Below are positions 57,836-64,000 of a DNA stretch of 64,000 bases, piece by piece; within the stretch, counting starts at the first letter, position 1; each line of letters begins with the position of its first letter. The stretch spans positions 71,039 to 135,038 of the forward strand of contig JAVSML010025185.1 in NCBI GenBank assembly GCA_038503035.1, in the 5' to 3' direction. Below the pieces are notes generated by a model, which did not search any database, was not told the DNA's origin, and saw nothing but the letters and a program-made list of their open reading frames with translations. The position numbers were made by a program, and so were the translations under genes. This DNA comes from Crocodylus rhombifer (lineage: Eukaryota; Chordata; Crocodylia; Crocodylidae).

Positions 57836-58105
57836 TGCCAACATGTAGGGGGTGTGCGTGGGTGCATATGCATCCCCTGAGCTTGGCAGTGCACCCCCTG
57901 CAAAAAGTGCCACTGACACTACCAGTGGCACCTGCAGGTGGTCGCCACTCACCACTACCCCCCCCCCCCCCCCCCCCCCCCGACACTGCCAGTGGCATCT
58001 GCAGGCAGTCCCCAATCACCAGTGGCTGCTGCTGCTGGTGGCATCTGTGGGTGTTCACCACCTCCCCCTCAACTGCTGACAGCACTGTGGCTGCCTGCAG
58101 GAGCT
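57836..58105 (+). repeat. GC-rich interspersed repeat, copy 2, with C24 tract
   Basis: A copy of the repeat at 1546-1830 (shared TGTAG.GGGTG, GCATCCCCTGAG, GTGCACCCCCTG). It contains an uninterrupted run of 24 C at 57958-57981, flanked by near-repeats CCAGTGGCACCTGCAGG and CCAGTGGCATCTGCAGG. The overlapping frames with poly-Pro or poly-Gly are artefacts of the C-tract. Confidence 0.7.
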
Positions 58106-59259
58106 CACCATTGCTGTGCTCCCACTACTGACATCACTGCCACCACCTGCAAGAACTTGCTGTGTCCCCCTAGCCTCCAGGGGCACACGATGTTCATAGC
58201 CTCCCCTTTTGAGTTTATATCAAGATGTGGCAGGAAAGAACACTGAAAGGCAAGAAAGAACAGAAAGTGCATGCACTGGGAAGCTTTTCAAGGTAGGAAC
58301 CCTGTAGTGACACCTGTGGGATGCCTACAATATGTATGCCTACAAAACTGGGACTTCTCCCAGACTTTTTTCTTGGTAGAGAAACCCCTGAACAAATGCT
58401 CACATAATGAGCCACTGCACAACTGGGGGGCTTGTGCATGTATTTCAGCATGTTGTTCAGCCTCCCCTGATGAATGGGGATAGATGACATCAGTACACAG
58501 GGCAGCCGTGATTTGCTGACCCAGATTGTGGGGATTGTGGAAGGCCTCCCTGCTTGGCTGCAGTAGTAGAGTGCAGCTCAAATGATGGACTGTCTTTCTG
58601 CACCTGTAGGGAGATGTGGGTGCAAATCATGCTGGGATGCCAGAAGACTGCTACAACTTCTTTTAGAAGACAGTACAGAAGTTTCATCTTCCAGGATAAA
58701 CTCTCCCAGAAACTGTTTAACCCTAGCTGTCCCTGTGTTGTTTTTTCTCTTGGAGCAGCCATTTTGCTTTGGAAGAAATTCTGAATGTCTGTACACTTAT
58801 GGTTACTTCTTGGAAACCAGCAAGTCTTGCAATAGAAACTGAATATCTTTACATGGCCTATGACTGCAAATAAGCTCCTTCAGGTAAACCCACACACCCA
58901 GGAAAAGCTACCTTGAAGTCAGTTAGGTTTTCATTTGACCTCCAAATATGTTGTGCTGATTGCATATGTATAGACTAAAATGATCCTTAACAAAGCCTAT
59001 AAATGTGCCAATAGGCCAACACTGCTACCAAGTACATCCCTGAAACATGGAAGATACTGAATTTTAGCTATTTTGGATTTTAAAATTCATTACAGAACAA
59101 CAAGGACATTTTTTTTACCTCCCTGCCTGCCATCCGAATCCTCTAGGGAAGGAATTCTACCTGATCAACACATCAAAGAGCTACTCAGCACAACTCACAA
59201 AGACACTTTCATGAACCCAGAGGGACAGATTTCCATCTTCAACTCCCTCTGTGTAAAAA
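58106..59259. other. No gene recognised
   Basis: Balanced unique DNA on both strands. Several frames of 70-97 codons overlap each other; none has a domain. Confidence 0.5.
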
Positions 59260-59430
59260 TGAAGTTTTTTTACTACCTATGGGCACTTTTTACCATCTTG
59301 TACCATCTACACTTTTTCCAGAGCCTGACAAAAGGACTTTGAACCCGAAAGCTTGCAGAAAAGGACAATTTTCTTGCCATTTTCTAGTTGGTCTAATAAA
59401 AGGTATCATTTTGGAACCAAGAGTTCTAGT
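59260..59430 (+). repeat. 3' end of a widespread vertebrate repeat, class unknown
   Basis: The order GAGCCTGACAAAAGGACTTTG, CCCGAAAGCTTGCAG, TTGGTCTAATAAAAGGTATC is a motif set I recognise from many vertebrate genomes as the terminal part of an interspersed repeat. The parent family is not certain. Confidence 0.6.
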
Positions 59431-60705
59431 TTTTTTGTATGTCTAATAGGCAAGTGAAGCATTTGAGCAGCATCAGTTATCTCATTACCTGGATATGCAA
59501 TATGGATATATTGTATATAAACAGTAAATATACTTATCTATTGTTGGAAAAATGGTGATCTCACAGATTGTTCCAAAATTCTAGATGTTTTTGAGGGAAA
59601 TGAAACCACAGTGCAGAGCGATTAAGGTAGATTGAATTGATGAACTCCCGTAATGGCACTTTTTGATCTGGCCTGAAACTCAGACAGAAAAATATATCCA
59701 CTTTTTCCATTTCCTTTTCAGGCTGCCCAAATTGTCATAGTTACTGTCTGGTGCTATCTTCAACAGCCTTCAGTGCACTGGAAAAATAAATTGTTAAAGT
59801 CTGGCAAAGTTTGATAAGAGAAAATTCTCCAGTTGCTAGAAAGACACTTATAACTATCTTGTGGCATTTGTCACAAAATATGCAAAAAATGTTGTGGTCA
59901 AAACCTCTGTCTCAGGAACTTCTCTTTTATTGATAAATGTTATATTTAAGAACTCAATTCAAGAGCACTTCTACTTCTGACATTATAAATATCTACCATT
60001 TTCTACAGTAAAATAATCTTAATAGAAAAGCATGTAAGGAGACTGAGGATCAAATCTTAAATTTTACCACAGATTTTTTTTATGGCTACAGGTATGTTGC
60101 ATAAATGCCCCATGTTACATTTTCTGTCAGTTAATAACTAATGCAACATAAATCTGATTATCTGAAAATCTTCAGGGAAACCTGGCAATAGACCAAGGAA
60201 GGGAAAGGGGGTCAAAACAGAGGAGCACACAGTGTTATAGAAAGCATTTCTCTTTAAAGAGGCCAAAAAGAAGAGTAAAACTACAAAATACACACATGAG
60301 ATGGCCAAATAGTGCTTTAAAGAGGGTGCTAATGGAGGGCCTCCATGAAGCATGTCTACATCACCTGCTCAGAGTCTGTCCTGTGCTGCTCTTAGGTTCT
60401 CCATCTTGGGCACACCTCTCACTAAAGTGGTTATATTGCCCCATTTCTGGGATATGGTATATGAGAAGCAGACACAAGGGTGTGGCTTTGTAGAACGCTT
60501 CTGTGCTTGGTAGTGTGGACATGACCCTAATATCCGAAGTCTCTTTAAGCAGGCAAAGTTCTTCTTTGGGACTTACGGTTTGGGGACAGAGAACTCTCCT
60601 CACCAGAAAAATTCTTGTGCCTTCTAAGCTTGCTGTAAAGGACAGCCTGGTTAAATATTCCCTGCCTATTTTAGTTCTATTTCTATAATATACAACCATA
60701 CATAG
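59431..60705. other. No gene recognised
   Basis: AT-rich DNA up to the probable LTR. The 128-codon minus frame 60361-60747 crosses the LTR boundary and shows no domain. Confidence 0.45.
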
Positions 60706-61832
60706 TGTAACCTGGGTGGTATTCCAAGAGGTATACCCCCTCTCCAATTGAAGGGATCAAAGCAGGTGCACAAGCACTGTGGGAGGTGTAGGGACTCTCT
60801 TCCCCCTATAGAGCAGAGCCAGACCACCAATGGGGCCTTAACTATATACCTTTTAATGAGAGAACAGTAGTGGGAACATAACAGGCAAAAACCAGGGGGC
60901 ATAGTGGACACTACAATGCCCCGAGGGGGCAGGATTCAACAAAGGTTAGACACTTACAATTATTGAGAAAACAGGGTTAACAAAATATAAAACACAACAG
61001 CAGAACAAACAATACTGGTTGGTGAAATATAAAAGGCACAAAATACAAAATATGTCAAATAACAAGGAATATAGGGCCTAGGGACCTGGGGGGGGGGGGG
61101 GTGGCGAGAGGGAAAACACAATGACCCCTTTCCACTGCAACAAGGATTTCTCCCTGTTACTTCACTCACCCCAAGTTGCCCCAGGTGGGACTTGCCACAT
61201 GGAAGATTCGAGTTTAGGCAGAAACTCTACCACACAGCCACCAATGCTGGCACTGCTCCAAGCTGCAAGGGGTCTTGACCTTCCCTCATGTCAAGCTGCC
61301 TGGTCTCTGATTGGAGGAGCTGGAAGCAGAGCTGGGAACCTTTCAGGTCACTGCTCAGCTCCTTATTGGAGCTGGGGAGCCTCTTGTGCTGGCCACAGCC
61401 TCTCATAGGGGATCCTGGAGCCCAGCTGGGAGCCTCTCCTGCCAGCTGCACGATGTGGTGCTGGGGGTCCAACTGCTGCCTGCAGGTCCCACTCCTTCAG
61501 GTGCTTCTGGGGCAACTGCTCCCACCCTTCTGGACCAGCTCTTCGAAGCTCCTTCCTTGTGCTCCCTCACTGGTCTCCCAAGTCAGCCGCACTGTCCCTT
61601 TTATCCCCCTCCTGGTGACCCAAGGGGCCAATCAGGGGACATGGAGGGTGAGTCTCTGGGGCCTGATTGGTGAGTAAATGGAATCCCAAGTCCTCCAATC
61701 ATCTTTTACCCCGTCAAAACCCCTGGGCCAAATCATTACCAGATTGGTGAGTAAATGGAATCCCAAGTCCTCCAATCATCTTTTGCCCTTTCAAAACCCC
61801 TGGGCTACGTCACTGCCAGCTAGCCCGTCACA
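60706..61832 (-). mobile_element. Probable Ty3/Gypsy-type 3' LTR
   Basis: On the minus strand the segment starts TGTGACGGGCTAGCTGG and ends CCCAGGTTACA, so it has the TG...CA ends of an LTR. Directly before it (61833-61843 complement) is the purine tract GTGGGGGAGGA, as expected for a polypurine tract next to a 3' LTR. The preceding sequence would then be the internal 3' end. Length, 1.13 kb, is plausible. No second LTR was seen, and the left flank does not test the model, so this rests on the termini and the tract. Two tandem 77-bp units and a G14 run lie inside. Confidence 0.5.
61666..61819. repeat. 77-bp tandem duplication inside the probable LTR
   Basis: ATTGGTGAGTAAATGGAATCC starts at 61666 and again at 61743. 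The copies stay nearly identical through CCTCCAATCATCTTTT and CAAAACCCCTGGGC. Near the start of the LTR, as modelled, this would lie in U3. Confidence 0.9.
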
Positions 61833-64000
61833 TCCTCCCCCACGGAACCCTTCACCGTCCCCATACCCCAGCTAGCTCATTACAATAGTAAATCTGTGTT
61901 TTGATTTTCCCACAGGGCCCAACTTTCCCTAGTGCTGGAAAGTCCCTTTTTTGTCAACAAAGTCCATTAAAATAAGTGTGTTTTTAGGCCAAGAAGATTT
62001 GGACTACTTTAGCAAAAATTATGACTAGGATGTTTTAAAATAACATAAATCACACTTTTTATATCATTTGAAGCTTCCATAAAAGTGGGGACACTTGCAA
62101 TGTCACATTCAACTTTAACTGGGGTAGGGAAGGCATTGGGGCTGCAGGGTAATTCTCTCTCTCTTTAAACCCATGAGTCTTGTCTCTTTTGCTGCACAGT
62201 AACCCAGATTTAACAGACTGACTCTAGCTGGTAACTGATGTTTAGAAATCTCTCCTGGGAGGCTTGAACTTTTAGACTAAGAGAGAATTTAAGTCAGGTC
62301 TCCAGCTTCCAGGGTGAATGCTTTAACTACTGAGGTATGATATGAAATGAAGGTAGCGGCTTGGCTACAATCCTTGATCTTAGATGAGAGCCAGTTACCT
62401 GCTCCACAAGGAGCCAGCTTAGGTGCCTCACCCCAGGCAATGGTTTTGAGCTCTGAATCCCAATTTGACATGTCTTACAGAGTTTGGCTTTAAAGCCCCG
62501 TAAAGAACTGGGATTTCAGACACACTACCTCTTTCAGTTTTTCCTGTTTGCTAGCTTAGGGGTTTTCTCACATAAGAGCGTGCTAGCTTTTGTAAGTTGC
62601 ACCCCAGGGTGCATAGCTCTCCCCATGCTTTGTAGAGGAAGATGAGACACCGTAACTGAGGATGGTGGATTCCAGTCCAGATGCCAGGTGGCTAAAAGGT
62701 GTGAGACAAATATGAACACCTGCTAATGAGTGAGAGACTGGAACAGGGCCACATAAATATGATACACAGACACTTATGTATCATCTATGATTATAAATAT
62801 GATAGTATAAATAAGAAGAAAGATATGCTTAATTTCTGCTTACAAAAAAAGCATGAGTGTTTTGTTTTTGATTTGATATCTCCAGTACAAATTACGAGAA
62901 AATAATGTTATCTTTTTCCATTTTCCCCTATTCCACCTTGCTTATTCTCTCTTTTCTACAAGTGAGGCTTGTCCCATTTGCATTCATTCTAATTCAACCA
63001 TCCTTCAGTCTCACTGTCCACCTTCCAGAGAAACAGCACAAAATGGGATGACTGTTGTGAGGGTGGTACCATCCAGCTGTTCTTTTACTAGTTCTTCACT
63101 CAGTTGTACTCTTGCTAACATTCAATTTCAATTAAAAAGCCCGAACTCGGGAGTACATCATTATTAGATTGCCCTCCCCATTCACAAACTGGCCTCCACT
63201 TCCCATGGTTTTGGTCTTCCTTTTCCTTCTTTCCTTTCTTGGTCTCTCTTTTATTTCTAAAATATCTCTAGTGGGCTTTTTTGGTGCCTCTTACATCCCA
63301 TGCATCTCAATTTGTGCCTTGGCCTTTCTGACTTTCTTTCTGCAGGTCTGTTCAATACTCTTACGCTTATCCTTGTCATATGGCCAAGCAAAGGCATAAC
63401 AAGAAATTCCTGCCCACTGGATGGCAGCAGCATTCTTATGCCCCCTCAAAATTGATGCCCAGGGTTAGGGCTGTGGTTGTTCAGCCTTTCTTATGCTACT
63501 GTGGTCAGGTTTTCACTGTTTGCAATCTCCATTTTAAGTTTTTACTCAAAGAATTTGTTGTTTACCTAGACTAGTTTCCTCTTACACCATTGTTCTTCCT
63601 CACTATTATTAATTCATTTTAGCCTGCTTAACACTAGGTTGAAATTAGACCCCAAATTCTGTATTGAAGGTTGTGAATAAAAACTGCTTAGAAGTGTTTG
63701 AAAGTCTAACGTAAGCATGCAGGTGTGTGTGGGTTTTGTTTTTGGTTTGTTTTTTTTTGCAGGGTTTTTTTGGAACAAAGGACCTTAGAGGAAGCGAGAT
63801 CTATTATATTTCTTGTTCAGATACTGTATTGTACAGGAAAGAGATAGTATCCATTTAAATAATTTTGAGCCCTCTAGCAGCTCTTATGATCATGTATGTT
63901 TCAAAAGGCATCAGGTCCATGCCAGAGCAATAGCTATTGGAGTGCATGTTATGTGCTTTGTAAACATGGTTATTCACTCCCATTATGTCTTTGCAGTTCA
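61833..64000. other. No gene recognised; possible LTR-element internal DNA at the left edge
   Basis: The first about 50 bp may be internal Gypsy sequence. The remainder is AT-rich unique DNA with short poly-T runs. No exon or RNA gene was recognised. Confidence 0.5.

Noticed and set aside
57852..58246. Poly-proline/poly-glycine open frames
   Set aside because: Direct translation of the C24 tract and its flanks.

Overview
This window looks like non-coding, repeat-rich DNA from a sauropsid genome, most likely a crocodilian, with a turtle as second choice. The reasons are several CR1 LINE copies of sauropsid type (one about 1.9 kb), older CR1/L3-like LINE relics, several hAT-type DNA transposons with 8-bp target duplications, and Ty3/Gypsy remnants. 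Birds would be expected to lack most of these hAT copies. The species call is an inference from repeat content; no host gene was seen to confirm it.

I found no convincing host protein-coding exon, tRNA, rRNA gene or promoter in 64 kb. All long reading frames with recognisable protein similarity are broken retroelement reverse transcriptases. The long open frames in GC-rich patches (about 7.0-7.9, 22.3-23.5, 37.7-38.7, 53.1-53.7 and 56.1-57.0 kb) lie inside transposons and have low-complexity composition.

Layout: 0-8.3 kb has a CR1 3' region (minus), several GC-rich hAT-type insertions and a perfect 27-bp hairpin. 9.8-13.4 kb has a LINE reverse-transcriptase relic and then a longer LINE pseudogene that has lost its FADD box. 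15-19.2 kb has a small hAT, a Tigger-like MITE, a Gypsy pol relic split by an insertion ending in A28, and a 5S-like relic. 22-24.1 kb has a 1.57-kb hAT next to a CR1 fragment with a nested insertion. 26-30 kb has an old LINE and the best CR1 copy. 32.8-33.3 kb has another old LINE. 37.8-40.1 kb has a long palindromic hAT and an old CR1/L3. 40-53 kb is mostly unique AT-rich DNA with possible conserved non-coding elements. 53-62 kb has a foldback hAT with a perfect target duplication, a CR1 3' end, a third copy of the large hAT family, a C24 tract and a probable Gypsy LTR. 62-64 kb has nothing recognised.

There is no gene network to describe. The biology here is transposon history: DNA transposons with GC-rich, partly self-complementary cores and AT-rich ends, nested insertions, and loss of catalytic motifs. 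I did not find a new functional system.
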